Assembly: GCA_003232725.1 (NCBI GenBank)
Contig: QIJH01000199.1
Span: 1 to 33,224, forward strand
Source of the DNA: Chromatiaceae bacterium
GTDB taxonomy: Bacteria; Pseudomonadota; Gammaproteobacteria; SZUA-140
DNA: 33,224 nucleotides
Direction of reading: 5' to 3'
Shown here: positions 9,811-17,093 of the stretch, one piece after another
How the letters are laid out: every line of letters starts with the position of its first letter
Numbering within the stretch: the first letter of the stretch is position 1
Made by a program: the position numbers and the translations under genes
The notes under the pieces: model-generated
What the model was told of the DNA's origin: nothing
The model's input: the letters and a program-made list of their open reading frames with translations, nothing else
Database searches by the model: none

Positions 9811-10212
9811 TTACTCTCCTTTAAGCGCGGTCATCAGACCTTTAATTCGTCCATTCAGGAAGCTGAATGACGCCTGATATTCCACCGTATTTTTGGCAAA
9901 TGCAGCTTGCTCAATTTGCGCATTGACAGTGTTGCCATCAAGTGAGGGTTGCAGTGGAATTCGATACAACAGTGGTGCAACAGGCGTACTGCTACCGGAT
10001 GATGAGAGATGGCCGGCCTGAGTACGCGTCATTGTAGAGGCACCATTTACTTGCTGCACCTGCTTCATCGCGGCCTGAAAATCGATGTCTTTAGCCTTGT
10101 AATTTGGCGTATCAACATTAGCAATATTTGCAGCCAATTGGGCCGTACGCTGAGCACGCAATTTAAGTGCGTCTGCGTGAATTCCAAATGCATTGTCCAG
10201 ATTAAATGCCAC
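9811..10212 (-). CDS. flgB: Flagellar proximal rod protein FlgB (GTG start)
   Basis: FlgB is the first-encoded proximal rod subunit. The 133-residue protein has the family signature TAQLAANIANVDTPNYKAKD (about residues 22-41) and a C-terminal FAKNTVEYQASFSFLNGRIK helix. The start codon is GTG at 10210-10212, with AGGAG seven bases upstream, so the site is strong despite the rarer start. It heads the rod/hook block. A sigma-54 type promoter (10251-10266) lies about 40 bases upstream, so flgB onward can be transcribed separately from cheV-cheR. Confidence 0.97.
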   Translation of the reverse strand: MAFNLDNAFGIHADALKLRAQRTAQLAANIANVDTPNYKAKDIDFQAAMKQVQQVNGASTMTRTQAGHLSSSGSSTPVAPLLYRIPLQPSLDGNTVNAQIEQAAFAKNTVEYQASFSFLNGRIKGLMTALKGE

Positions 10213-10250
10213 AACCTTGCTCCTGTTTATTTCGCTTTCTCACGATACAA

Positions 10251-10266
10251 AGCAATGCGCATGCCA
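10251..10266 (-). promoter_or_regulatory. Sigma-54 (RpoN) type promoter of flgB
   Basis: Read on the minus strand this is TGGCAT-GCGCA-TTGCT. It keeps the invariant GG and GC with exactly ten bases between them, and differs from TGGCAC-N5-TTGCT at one position. The predicted start is near 10240, giving a leader of about 28 bases before the flgB GTG. In Pseudomonas and Vibrio the hook-basal-body genes are sigma-54 dependent through FleQ/FlrA and FleR/FlrC type activators, so the assignment fits. No experimental start is available. Confidence 0.8.
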
Positions 10267-10333
10267 AAGACAATTAAAAGTATTAATTCAACTAGTTACA
10301 TAATAATCAACAGATTAAGAATAGACAGAAAAG

Positions 10334-10345
10334 GCAATATATTGC
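10334..10345. promoter_or_regulatory. Perfect 12-base palindrome upstream of flgB, possible activator site
   Basis: The sequence GCAATATATTGC is a perfect inverted repeat centred about 100 bases upstream of the predicted sigma-54 start of flgB. That is the normal distance for an enhancer-binding activator. Its core CAAT-N2-ATTG is the core of the FleQ-type box, although the flanking bases differ. The same 12-mer recurs inside flgM (13516-13527), so chance occurrence cannot be ruled out. Confidence 0.35.
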
Positions 10346-10390
10346 AGTAGGCGGCAAGCTTTGTTAGCCAAGCTCGACGATAGAAATCGG

Positions 10391-11230
10391 CTATTTTAAC
10401 TGATATACCAAACCACTTTTTAAGCGTACTACATCAAAGCTTTCGGTATAATTTGCGATAGACTCTGCACCACCGAGTATAAGATAGCCTTTTGGATTTA
10501 AAGTGCTGGCAATGCGAGCAAGAATATTTTTTTTAGTCTCAACAGAAAAATAGATCAGTACATTACGACAAAAGATAACATCAAACGTACCTAATGATGC
10601 ATAGCTGGTCAGTAAATTAAATTCGCGAAAAGTGATTCTTTTTTTGATCTCATCATTTATTTTCCAGGACTCACCATCTAGCTCAAAGTGATGATTGATA
10701 CGGGCCAGAGACATCCCTCTATCAAGCGACATTTTATGGAAAACACCTTCTTTGGCATTGTTCAATATCGCCTGAGATATATCAGTCGCAACAATATTAA
10801 CTGGTTTGAGTGTACTCTGCTTATGCCTTAAAAACTCCTCTACCATAATACTAATAGAATAAGCTTCCTGACCAGATGATGAGGCAGCTGACCAGATACG
10901 TAACGATTTATTTTCAGTAATCGCTTGCGGTAATAACGCTTCGGTAAGAAATTCATACGGATAACTATCACGAAACCAGGATGTCTCATTGGTGGTCATC
11001 GCATCAACAACAGCAGTGTAAATTGGCGAGCCTGGTCTATTTTTCAGATGACTCACTAATTCGGCAAGTGATTCAATACCATGCTCATCCATTAAGTTAT
11101 CAAGACGACTACTCACCAGGTACTGCTTATTTCCACCTAAAACGATGCCACAGATCGTTACTAAAAGCTGGCAAAAATCATCATACCCCTGCTGATCAGT
11201 AAGTTTTTTAGTGAAAAAGTCGCCTGGCAT
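10391..11230 (-). CDS. cheR: Chemotaxis methyltransferase CheR (flg-operon copy, tether-independent type)
   Basis: CheR methylates glutamates of chemoreceptors using S-adenosylmethionine. The 279 residues have the N-terminal helical domain (about 15-100, with MTTNETSWFRD) and the SAM-binding domain starting RIWSAASSSGQEAYS (111-125), then ATDIS and the CRNVLIYF motif. The beta-subdomain (FELDGESWKINDEI, 182-195) is about four residues shorter than in the second CheR of this window and lacks its glycine-rich loop. Tether-independent methyltransferases typically look like this, so the enzyme probably serves ordinary receptors and the main chemotaxis system. It is encoded between cheV and flgB, as in Pseudomonas and Vibrio. 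The ribosome site is GGAG, 8 bases before ATG. Confidence 0.94.
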   Translation of the reverse strand: MPGDFFTKKLTDQQGYDDFCQLLVTICGIVLGGNKQYLVSSRLDNLMDEHGIESLAELVSHLKNRPGSPIYTAVVDAMTTNETSWFRDSYPYEFLTEALLPQAITENKSLRIWSAASSSGQEAYSISIMVEEFLRHKQSTLKPVNIVATDISQAILNNAKEGVFHKMSLDRGMSLARINHHFELDGESWKINDEIKKRITFREFNLLTSYASLGTFDVIFCRNVLIYFSVETKKNILARIASTLNPKGYLILGGAESIANYTESFDVVRLKSGLVYQLK

Positions 11231-11323
11231 TGTTTATTGCTCCTTGTAAAACATAACTAATACAACCTGAATCAGCATCGCGCCTTCTTTCCAGGAAGAA
11301 TTTTGCAAGGTTACTACAGCCAT

Positions 11324-12274
11324 TCATGCAGCCGTATCATGCGCATCAGAAAATCGTTTTATTTGTCCAAGCACCGCCGCACCTAAGATATCAGGATCAT
11401 ATTTTGAAATAAATTCATTAGCACCAACCTTCTCAACCATTGCGGTATTAAATACCCCGCTCAATGAGGTATGTAGCATGATATAGAGTGGCGCGAGACG
11501 TGCGTCCTTTCTAATCTCAGTCGTTAATGTGTAACCATCCATTTCAGGCATTTCCACATCTGAAATCACCATCATAAGATGGTGCTCTATTTTATCAGGC
11601 TCATTGTCAGCCCATCTCTGGAGCAGGTCTAACCCTTCACGACCATTTTTTGCCACCACTGAGGCAACGCCAAGCTGATCTAGCGTGCGCTGAATTTGTT
11701 TACGTGCAACTGCAGAGTCATCAACCACCAACATAAATCTTTCAGTCAGGTTAAAACAGCTACCTTCTTCAATTTTATCTTGAGATACATCCATCCGCAT
11801 ACCGATCACATCAGCCAGGACCTTCTCTACATCGATAATCTCGACAAATTCATCATCAACAGAGGTAATTGCCGTCAGATAGCAGGCAGATCCCATCATT
11901 TTCGGTGGCGGTTTAATCTCCTCCCAGTTCATGTTGACGATTCGATCCATTCCACTCACTAAAAAACCTTGAATAACACGGTTATATTCAGCAACCACTA
12001 AAAAGCAATCTTTTTCATCTGCTAGCGGTCGTTTACCTATCGCCATCGCCAGATCAATCACAGACAGCGTCTTGCCTCGAATATTCACAATTCCCCTGAC
12101 AATTGGATTAGCGTTTGGCAACTTAGTCAAAGGCGGACACTGAATCACCTCCTGTACCTTAAAAACATTAATCCCATAGCGCTGCTTACCACCTAGGCGA
12201 AACATCAAAATTTCGAGTCGGTTATACCCCGCTAGTTGGGTATGTTGATTAACATCATCGAGCAGGCTACTCAT
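11324..12274 (-). CDS. cheV: Chemotaxis coupling/response-regulator protein CheV
   Basis: CheV combines a CheW-like adaptor domain with a receiver domain and adjusts receptor-kinase coupling. The CheW part spans about residues 15-160 (FKVQEVIQCPPLTKLPNANP, GIVNIRGKTLSVIDL). The receiver spans about 180-312 with LVVDDSAVARKQI and phosphoacceptor Asp 239 in SDVEMPEMDGY. An in-frame ATG lies 12 bases upstream (to 12286). The start at 12272-12274 is preferred because GGAG lies six bases before it, giving 316 residues. It is followed by cheR. A sigma-28 type promoter (12310-12336) precedes it, in agreement with the late, FliA-dependent class of cheV-cheR in P. aeruginosa. Confidence 0.95.
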   Translation of the reverse strand: MSSLLDDVNQHTQLAGYNRLEILMFRLGGKQRYGINVFKVQEVIQCPPLTKLPNANPIVRGIVNIRGKTLSVIDLAMAIGKRPLADEKDCFLVVAEYNRVIQGFLVSGMDRIVNMNWEEIKPPPKMMGSACYLTAITSVDDEFVEIIDVEKVLADVIGMRMDVSQDKIEEGSCFNLTERFMLVVDDSAVARKQIQRTLDQLGVASVVAKNGREGLDLLQRWADNEPDKIEHHLMMVISDVEMPEMDGYTLTTEIRKDARLAPLYIMLHTSLSGVFNTAMVEKVGANEFISKYDPDILGAAVLGQIKRFSDAHDTAA

Positions 12275-12309
12275 CAGTTTCTCCATTTAAGGCATCATTT
12301 ATATTTTGG

Positions 12310-12336
12310 ATATCGTCCTGCCGACGCTGAACCTTA
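12310..12336 (-). promoter_or_regulatory. Sigma-28 (FliA) type promoter of cheV
   Basis: On the minus strand the site reads TAAGGTTC-N11-GACGATAT, matching six of eight bases in each half of TAAAGTTT-N11-GCCGATAA with exactly the consensus spacer. The -10 half is identical to that of the stronger site at 14193-14219, which supports a shared sigma factor. The predicted leader to the cheV ATG is about 30 bases. A competing sigma-54 reading of this strand (GG-N10-GC with a poor -12 box) is weaker. Confidence 0.6.
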
Positions 12337-12361
12337 ACAGCTCAAAGTAAACCAGATGGCA

Positions 12362-12377
12362 TGGCATAATAATTGCT
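12362..12377 (+). promoter_or_regulatory. Sigma-54 (RpoN) type promoter of flgA
   Basis: The site is TGGCAT-AATAA-TTGCT, with GG and GC exactly ten bases apart. It uses the same variant -24 hexamer (TGGCAT) and -12 box (TTGCT) as the flgB promoter. Transcription would start near 12388, only about 12 bases before the first flgA ATG. It lies in the same 126-base gap as the oppositely directed sigma-28 type promoter of cheV. Confidence 0.75.
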
Positions 12378-12400
12378 AAAAACAAACAACAACCCCAATA

Positions 12401-13141
12401 ATGGCGTTCACCACAATGAATAAAAAAATGACAAAAACAATCGCTGCATTAGTTTGCACAAGCCTCATGTTATTACATGCAACACCATCATTTTCCCAAA
12501 ATTTTCAATCACATGAATCAATCAAATCAAGTGCCGAAAAATTCTTAATGGGAAAACTGGCCAACAGCTCTCGTGGCGAAATTGAGATTAACGTAACCAC
12601 TAGTCGGCTCGACCCGCGCCTTAGATTGCGGCAATGTAAGCGATCACTAGAACCATTTTTGCCGACAGGGGCAAATCTTAACGGCAATACAAGTGTTGGC
12701 ATTCGTTGCCAGGACAACAAACCATGGTCTCTCTATGTTTCAGCAAAAATCATCAAATATGCAGCGGTATTTGTGACCTCACGCTTCCTACCACGTGGCA
12801 CACAGCTAACAGCCAGTGATTTCTTACTTGAAAAACATGACATCAGCAACCGATCCATCGGCTACATCACTGATATTAGCGCCATTGAAGGGAAAATATT
12901 ACGCCGCCCATTGCGCCATAACAGCATCATTCCGCCCAACGCACTGGCTGAAGCGATGCTGATTAAAAGGGGTGACAATGTCACCATATTAGCTCAGAAC
13001 ACAAGCGTAAAGGTTCATATGAAGGGCAAAGCCCTCAAAAATGGCTCAAAAGGTGAAATCATTCGTGTTCGGAACCTCAGTTCCAAGCGAATAATTGAAG
13101 GAAAGGTACTCTCCGAAGGGGTTGTTGGTGTCCGCTTATAA
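12401..13141 (+). CDS. flgA: Flagellar basal body P-ring formation chaperone FlgA
   Basis: FlgA is a periplasmic chaperone needed for P-ring (FlgI) assembly. The 246 residues carry a Sec signal peptide (NKKMTKTIAALVCTSLMLLH, probable cleavage after SFS). A basic stretch RLDPRLRLRQCKRSLEPFLP follows at about residues 68-87, then a SAF-type domain (RFLPRGTQLTASD, GKILRRPLRHNSIIPPNAL). The C-terminal segment has VKVHMKGKALKNGSKGEIIR and ends VLSEGVVGVRL, typical of FlgA. The start is uncertain: ATGs occur at codons 1, 6 and 10, and none has a clear Shine-Dalgarno. The predicted mRNA leader is very short. It is divergent from cheV and followed by flgM. Confidence 0.92.
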   Translation: MAFTTMNKKMTKTIAALVCTSLMLLHATPSFSQNFQSHESIKSSAEKFLMGKLANSSRGEIEINVTTSRLDPRLRLRQCKRSLEPFLPTGANLNGNTSVGIRCQDNKPWSLYVSAKIIKYAAVFVTSRFLPRGTQLTASDFLLEKHDISNRSIGYITDISAIEGKILRRPLRHNSIIPPNALAEAMLIKRGDNVTILAQNTSVKVHMKGKALKNGSKGEIIRVRNLSSKRIIEGKVLSEGVVGVRL

Positions 13142-13168
13142 ATTACATTTGGCACGAGCGGGGTTTCT

Positions 13169-13195
13169 TAAGCGAGCTTCCTTGCAGGCCGATAT
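13169..13195 (+). promoter_or_regulatory. Possible sigma-28 type promoter of flgM
   Basis: GCCGATAT at 13188-13195 matches seven of eight bases of the sigma-28 -10 consensus. The -35 half at the correct 11-base spacing (TAAGCGAG) matches only its first three bases. The predicted start is near 13202, just before flgM. In related bacteria flgM is transcribed both by read-through from flgA and from its own FliA promoter, so this site is plausible but weak. Confidence 0.4.
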
Positions 13196-13217
13196 TAGTC
13201 ACATGAGGTTTTAAGTT

Positions 13218-13550
13218 ATGCCAATCGAAATTATTAATTTACCAACAGCACAACGCGCCAACGCCACCACAGGCACCAATGAAGGGGCAGCAACAGGGCG
13301 AGCTCAAGCTAACACCCCCTCTTCAAATCGACCTGAGAATGAAACTGACAACACCTCTAATATCGACACAGTCACATTCACTGAAACTGCGACACAATTG
13401 CAAGCAATCGCAACTGAAATTGAAGATATCCCCGTAGTAGACATGGCACGCGTCGAAGCGATTCAATATCGTCTTGAAAGTGGTAAATTCGAGATTGATA
13501 GCCAACAGCTGGCAGGCAATATATTGCGCCTTGAAAGACAACTATTTTAA
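13218..13550 (+). CDS. flgM: Anti-sigma-28 factor FlgM
   Basis: FlgM binds sigma-28 (FliA) in the cytoplasm and holds late flagellar genes off until it is exported through the completed hook-basal body. The 110-residue protein has a low-complexity, N/T/A-rich first half, expected for this largely unfolded family. Its C-terminal sigma-binding helices read VVDMARVEAIQYRLESGKFE followed by IDSQQLAGNILRLERQLF. The pattern D-x-x-R-V-x-x-I...G-x-[FY]-x-I-D is diagnostic. It lies between flgA and flgN. It gains interest because an HsbA-like protein, known in P. aeruginosa to act on FlgM, is encoded about 11 kb downstream. Confidence 0.94.
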   Translation: MPIEIINLPTAQRANATTGTNEGAATGRAQANTPSSNRPENETDNTSNIDTVTFTETATQLQAIATEIEDIPVVDMARVEAIQYRLESGKFEIDSQQLAGNILRLERQLF

Positions 13551-13581
13551 CTGAAACAATTAAGGAAAAGGTATCACTGCG

Positions 13582-14031
13582 ATGAAGAGCAATAACCAAT
13601 CATTCAAAGAAAACTTAATCAATGAAGAACTGAGAGGCGCTAGCGAGTTGCTTTCTTTACTCAAGAAAGAACATCTAGCACTTTCTAACCCGAAAACAAG
13701 CGCAGCAGAAATTTTCAGCCTTGCCAGACAAAAAGAGCATAAAATAAGCACTTTAGAGCAAGCGAGCCAGAATAGAATGGCACAACTCTCCTCCAGCGAC
13801 CCTGAGCTACTCACTCCACCGCTTAAATCTCAATGGCAGCAACTACAAGTACTGGCACACGATTGTCAGCAACAAAACCAGATTAATGGCATCATTATCC
13901 ATTCGACAAAGAATTTCATCGAACAGGCTAGCGCCATCCTTATAGGAAAGGGTCCCACGATAGAGCTCCAATACGGTCGTTCAGGTAAAACCGTCAAGCA
14001 AAGTCAAACACGCACGATCGCTAAAGCCTAA
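13582..14031 (+). CDS. flgN: Flagellar export chaperone FlgN family
   Basis: FlgN is a cytoplasmic chaperone that holds FlgK and FlgL for export. The 149-residue protein is predicted almost wholly helical. It has the family pattern of an N-terminal leucine-rich helix (ELLSLLKKEHLALSNPKTSA, about residues 22-41), a central K/E-rich helix (IFSLARQKEHKISTLEQASQ) and a C-terminal Q/N-rich helix ending in basic residues. Sequence conservation in this family is low, so the call relies on helix pattern, length and position directly after flgM. The start has AAGGAAAAGG upstream. No long hairpin-plus-U terminator was seen after it. Confidence 0.85.
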   Translation: MKSNNQSFKENLINEELRGASELLSLLKKEHLALSNPKTSAAEIFSLARQKEHKISTLEQASQNRMAQLSSSDPELLTPPLKSQWQQLQVLAHDCQQQNQINGIIIHSTKNFIEQASAILIGKGPTIELQYGRSGKTVKQSQTRTIAKA

Positions 14032-14192
14032 ATATTCATGCGACACAGATAAGTAAGCCTCAAACCCACTACCTTATTCCCCAAGCATATCAATAAGCCT
14101 TAAAGATAGCCTTCAAACTGTCGACACAGACTCAGTCAGAACTGCCTCCTTATGCAATTTCAGACCACGAATATCACGGACTTGACATTCGT

Positions 14193-14219
14193 TAAAGTTT
14201 TAGATTTGACTGACGATAT
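14193..14219 (+). promoter_or_regulatory. Strong sigma-28 (FliA) type promoter of the chemosensory operon
   Basis: The site reads TAAAGTTT-N11-GACGATAT. The -35 half is an exact eight-of-eight match to the FliA consensus, the spacer is exactly 11, and the -10 half matches six of eight with the core CGATA intact. The predicted start is near 14226. The promoter lies inside the longest open frame of the following STAS gene, so that gene must begin downstream, at 14251 or 14275. It places the STAS-cheY-cheA-cheW-MCP-cheR-cheD-cheB operon in the late flagellar gene class. Confidence 0.8.
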
Positions 14220-14274
14220 CTGGATTGAAGTAACAACCAAATATTGTCGCATGATCACCAAGGACGAAAAATCA

Positions 14275-14592
14275 ATGGCTAAAAATACCAAAAAAAATAA
14301 GTCTACACAACAAGATAACGTGATTGACTGCGGCGACCTGCTAGATATTTCGATGGTCAATGAGATCAATCAAAAGCTAAAAGACTCCCTTAGCTCCGGC
14401 TATGACATCTCCATTAACATATCAAACATAGAACGCATTGACACAGCAGGTGCTCAAATGTTGTGTGCATTTTATCAAGATGCGAAGTCAAAAAAAATCA
14501 AATGTGAATGGACTACCCCGTCAGATATATTTTCAAAATCAATAGAACAATTAGGCCTTAGTGAACATCTTGGGATTTCAGCCAGCCGTTAG
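14275..14592 (+). CDS. STAS-domain protein at the head of the che operon
   Basis: STAS domains act in partner switching or as small binding modules. From the chosen start the protein has 105 residues, of which about 15-103 form one STAS domain (VIDCGDLLDISMVNEINQKL, then the signature IERIDTAGAQMLCAFYQDA). The position usually phosphorylated in anti-sigma antagonists is Thr57 (DTAG) rather than the DSS of the second STAS protein in this window. The frame is open back to 14152, but a near-perfect sigma-28 promoter (14193-14219) lies within that extension. AAGGA is present ten bases before the ATG at 14275. An ATG at 14251 is the alternative. Function in chemotaxis is not established; it could bind the operon's kinase or receptor. 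Confidence 0.8.
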   Translation: MAKNTKKNKSTQQDNVIDCGDLLDISMVNEINQKLKDSLSSGYDISINISNIERIDTAGAQMLCAFYQDAKSKKIKCEWTTPSDIFSKSIEQLGLSEHLGISASR

Positions 14593-14645
14593 TCAAGTAT
14601 TAAGACCTTATTTTAAGTATCAAAATGTGTGAAGGAGATTAAATT

Positions 14646-15008
14646 ATGGCAAGTATTCTAGCAGTGGACGATTCGGCATCAATGCGTCAAATGGTCTCTT
14701 TTGCGTTAAAGAATGCAGGGCATGATGTCGTAGAAGCTATTGATGGCGTTGATGGCCTGAAAGCAGCTCAGGCAAATAAAGTAAACCTGGTAATCACAGA
14801 CGTCAATATGCCTAACATGGATGGTATTGCGCTAATCAGAGAATTACGTAATCTTCCCGATTACAAATTCACTCCAATATTAATGCTCACAACTGAATCT
14901 GCTCCTCATAAAAAACAGGAGGGGAAAGATGCTGGTGCCACTGGCTGGATTGTTAAGCCATTTGACCCGGATCAACTACTGGCAACCATCAATAAAGTGC
15001 TGGGGTGA
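14646..15008 (+). CDS. cheY: Chemotaxis response regulator CheY
   Basis: A 120-residue stand-alone receiver domain. The acidic pair is D8/D9 (ILAVDDSASMRQMV), the phosphoacceptor is D52 (TDVNMPNMDG), the conserved Thr is T82 and the Lys is K104 (WIVKPF). Trp occurs where E. coli CheY has Tyr106. It would receive phosphate from the CheA encoded next. It may either act on the flagellar switch or serve as a phosphate sink for another CheY; the sequence does not decide. The ribosome site (AAGGAGATTAAATT before ATG) is identical over 17 bases to that of cheW in the same operon. No cheZ occurs in the window. Confidence 0.94.
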   Translation: MASILAVDDSASMRQMVSFALKNAGHDVVEAIDGVDGLKAAQANKVNLVITDVNMPNMDGIALIRELRNLPDYKFTPILMLTTESAPHKKQEGKDAGATGWIVKPFDPDQLLATINKVLG

Positions 15009-15014
15009 TCTGAA

Positions 15015-17081
15015 ATGACAATAGACATTACACAGTTTCACGAGACTTTCTTTGAAGAGAGCTTCGAAGGACTAGACATCATGGAATCGGGGTTATTAAA
15101 CCTGGATATTGGCGCAGCAGATAATGATACCGTCAATTCAATTTTCCGCGCGGCACATTCAATTAAAGGTGGCAGTGCAACCTTCGGGTTTAGCGAGGTC
15201 GCAGAGTTTACCCATGGCATGGAAACACTGCTGGATGAAATGCGCGACGGCAGCCGTGATGTAACACAAGGGTCTGTTGACACACTCCTCCAGTCCGTTG
15301 ACTGTTTACGTGAAATGCTGGCGGCATCAAGAGACAAAACACCGATCGACACAGAACGTGCTGCTGTAGTAAAAGGTGAATTAGAAGAAATTTTAGCCTC
15401 AGGCAACAACAATGCCGAAACTAACAGCGTTAAAAAACCTGAAACTGCTGACACACCAGAAGCATGTGGAAATCGCGCAGGGTGGCAGATAAAATTCAAA
15501 CCCCACCATGATATGCTGAGAACGGGAAATGACCCGGTTAGAATGTTTAGAGAGCTAGCAGAGCTAGGTGAGCTTGCAGTTGAAGTTAATATTTCACAGC
15601 TACCAATACTAGATGACCTTGACCCAGAGGAGTCATATTTATCATGGGCATTGACACTCAAATCAAATGTTGAAATTGAAAAGGTTAAGGAAATTTTTGA
15701 ATGGGTTGAAGATGAATGTGACTTTGAGATAACTGAGATCGAAGTTGATGCTCCTCACGCTAATGAAGTAGGAAAAAGGGGAGGTATTACAAGTAAGGCA
15801 GAAGTGACACCCGTCACAGCAGCAAAACCAGCGGGGAGTAAGGCAACGGTCAATACTGATAGTGCATCCATTCGAGTCAGTATCGATAAGGTAGATGCGC
15901 TTATTAATATGGTTGGTGAGCTGGTTATAACACAATCAATGATTGGACAGCTCGACTGTGATTTTGATGACTTTGATATCAGCCGTATGGAAAAACTTCG
16001 CGATGGCCTGACATTACTAGAGCGAAATACCAGAGAGCTTCAAGAGAGTGTCATGCGTATACGCATGTTGCCAATCAGCTTTGCATTTAACCGATTTCCA
16101 AGAATGGTACATGATCTTTGCCAAAAACTAGATAAAAAAATAGAGCTAAAAACTACTGGGGAACAAACCGAATTAGATAAAACTGTGATGGAGAAAATCG
16201 GTGACCCACTTGTCCATCTGGTTAGGAATTCAATCGATCATGGTATTGAAATTCCAGAAGATCGCTTAAAAGCGGGTAAGCCCGAATTTGGTACGATTGA
16301 GTTGAATGCATTCCATAAGGGTGGAAACATTATTATAGAGATTAAGGATGATGGCGCAGGGTTTAATAAAGAAAGAATAAAGGCAAAGGCGATTGAAAAA
16401 GAACTGATCGGAAGTGATGAAATACTTTCAGATGAAAAAATATATGACCTGCTTTTTCAACCAGGATTCTCAACCGCCGAACAGTTGAGCGATGTATCAG
16501 GGCGCGGTGTTGGCATGGATGTGGTGAGAAGAAACATTAGAGAACTCGGTGGAAATATTGACGTGACATCAGAAGAAGGCATTGGTACCACATTTACAAT
16601 AAGGCTGCCATTGACACTTGCCATTCTTGATGGACAGCTTGTTTGTGTCGGCGATGAGATTTACATCACCCCACTGGTTTCAATCGTTGAATCACTACAA
16701 ATTAAACAAGAATTTGTGAATAACATCGCAGGTCAGACTGAGCTTTATAAAGTTCGCGATGACTATATTCCTATCGTGAGAATGCACGATATGTTCGGCA
16801 TTAACATCAAAAGAAAAGGCCTTGAAGGTGGCTTACTTGTCGTTGTTGAAGGTGATGGAAAAAAAGCAGGTTTACTGGTCGATGAATTACTTGGACAACA
16901 ACAAGTCGTGATTAAGAGTTTAGAAACTAATTACAAACGTGTCGATGGCGTTTCAGGGGCAACCATTCTGGGAGATGGAACAGTTGCATTAATTCTGGAT
17001 GTAGATGGATTAATTGATTTATCACGAAACCCACCTACATCAAGTAGCACTCCAGAAAATAGTGTAAGGGATGTTGCGTAA
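15015..17081 (+). CDS. cheA: Chemotaxis histidine kinase CheA
   Basis: CheA is the central kinase of the receptor array. Its 688 residues contain P1 with the phosphorylated His48 (RAAHSIKGGSATFGF), then a linker and a P2-like region (about 155-245, ending DECDFEITEIE). The P3 dimerisation helices follow (about 285-370, VDALINMVGELVITQS). The P4 ATP-binding domain has an N box (VHLVRNSIDHGIE, 400-412), DDGAGF (445-450) and GRGVGMDVV (497-505). The P5 CheW-like domain runs from about 535 to the end. The domain layout is complete, so it should be an active kinase. It begins six bases after cheY. Gene order matches the P. aeruginosa Che2 cluster. Confidence 0.96.
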   Translation: MTIDITQFHETFFEESFEGLDIMESGLLNLDIGAADNDTVNSIFRAAHSIKGGSATFGFSEVAEFTHGMETLLDEMRDGSRDVTQGSVDTLLQSVDCLREMLAASRDKTPIDTERAAVVKGELEEILASGNNNAETNSVKKPETADTPEACGNRAGWQIKFKPHHDMLRTGNDPVRMFRELAELGELAVEVNISQLPILDDLDPEESYLSWALTLKSNVEIEKVKEIFEWVEDECDFEITEIEVDAPHANEVGKRGGITSKAEVTPVTAAKPAGSKATVNTDSASIRVSIDKVDALINMVGELVITQSMIGQLDCDFDDFDISRMEKLRDGLTLLERNTRELQESVMRIRMLPISFAFNRFPRMVHDLCQKLDKKIELKTTGEQTELDKTVMEKIGDPLVHLVRNSIDHGIEIPEDRLKAGKPEFGTIELNAFHKGGNIIIEIKDDGAGFNKERIKAKAIEKELIGSDEILSDEKIYDLLFQPGFSTAEQLSDVSGRGVGMDVVRRNIRELGGNIDVTSEEGIGTTFTIRLPLTLAILDGQLVCVGDEIYITPLVSIVESLQIKQEFVNNIAGQTELYKVRDDYIPIVRMHDMFGINIKRKGLEGGLLVVVEGDGKKAGLLVDELLGQQQVVIKSLETNYKRVDGVSGATILGDGTVALILDVDGLIDLSRNPPTSSSTPENSVRDVA

Positions 17082-17093
17082 GGAGATTAAATT

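Noticed and set aside
13150-13164. TGGCACG upstream of flgM as a sigma-54 promoter
   Set aside because: The -24 half is excellent, but ten bases after GG comes GT, not GC, and there is no TTGC box.
15038-15661. 207-codon minus-strand frame opposite cheA
   Set aside because: It is antisense to the P1/P2 region of a clearly real cheA; serine-rich composition is that of a codon shadow.
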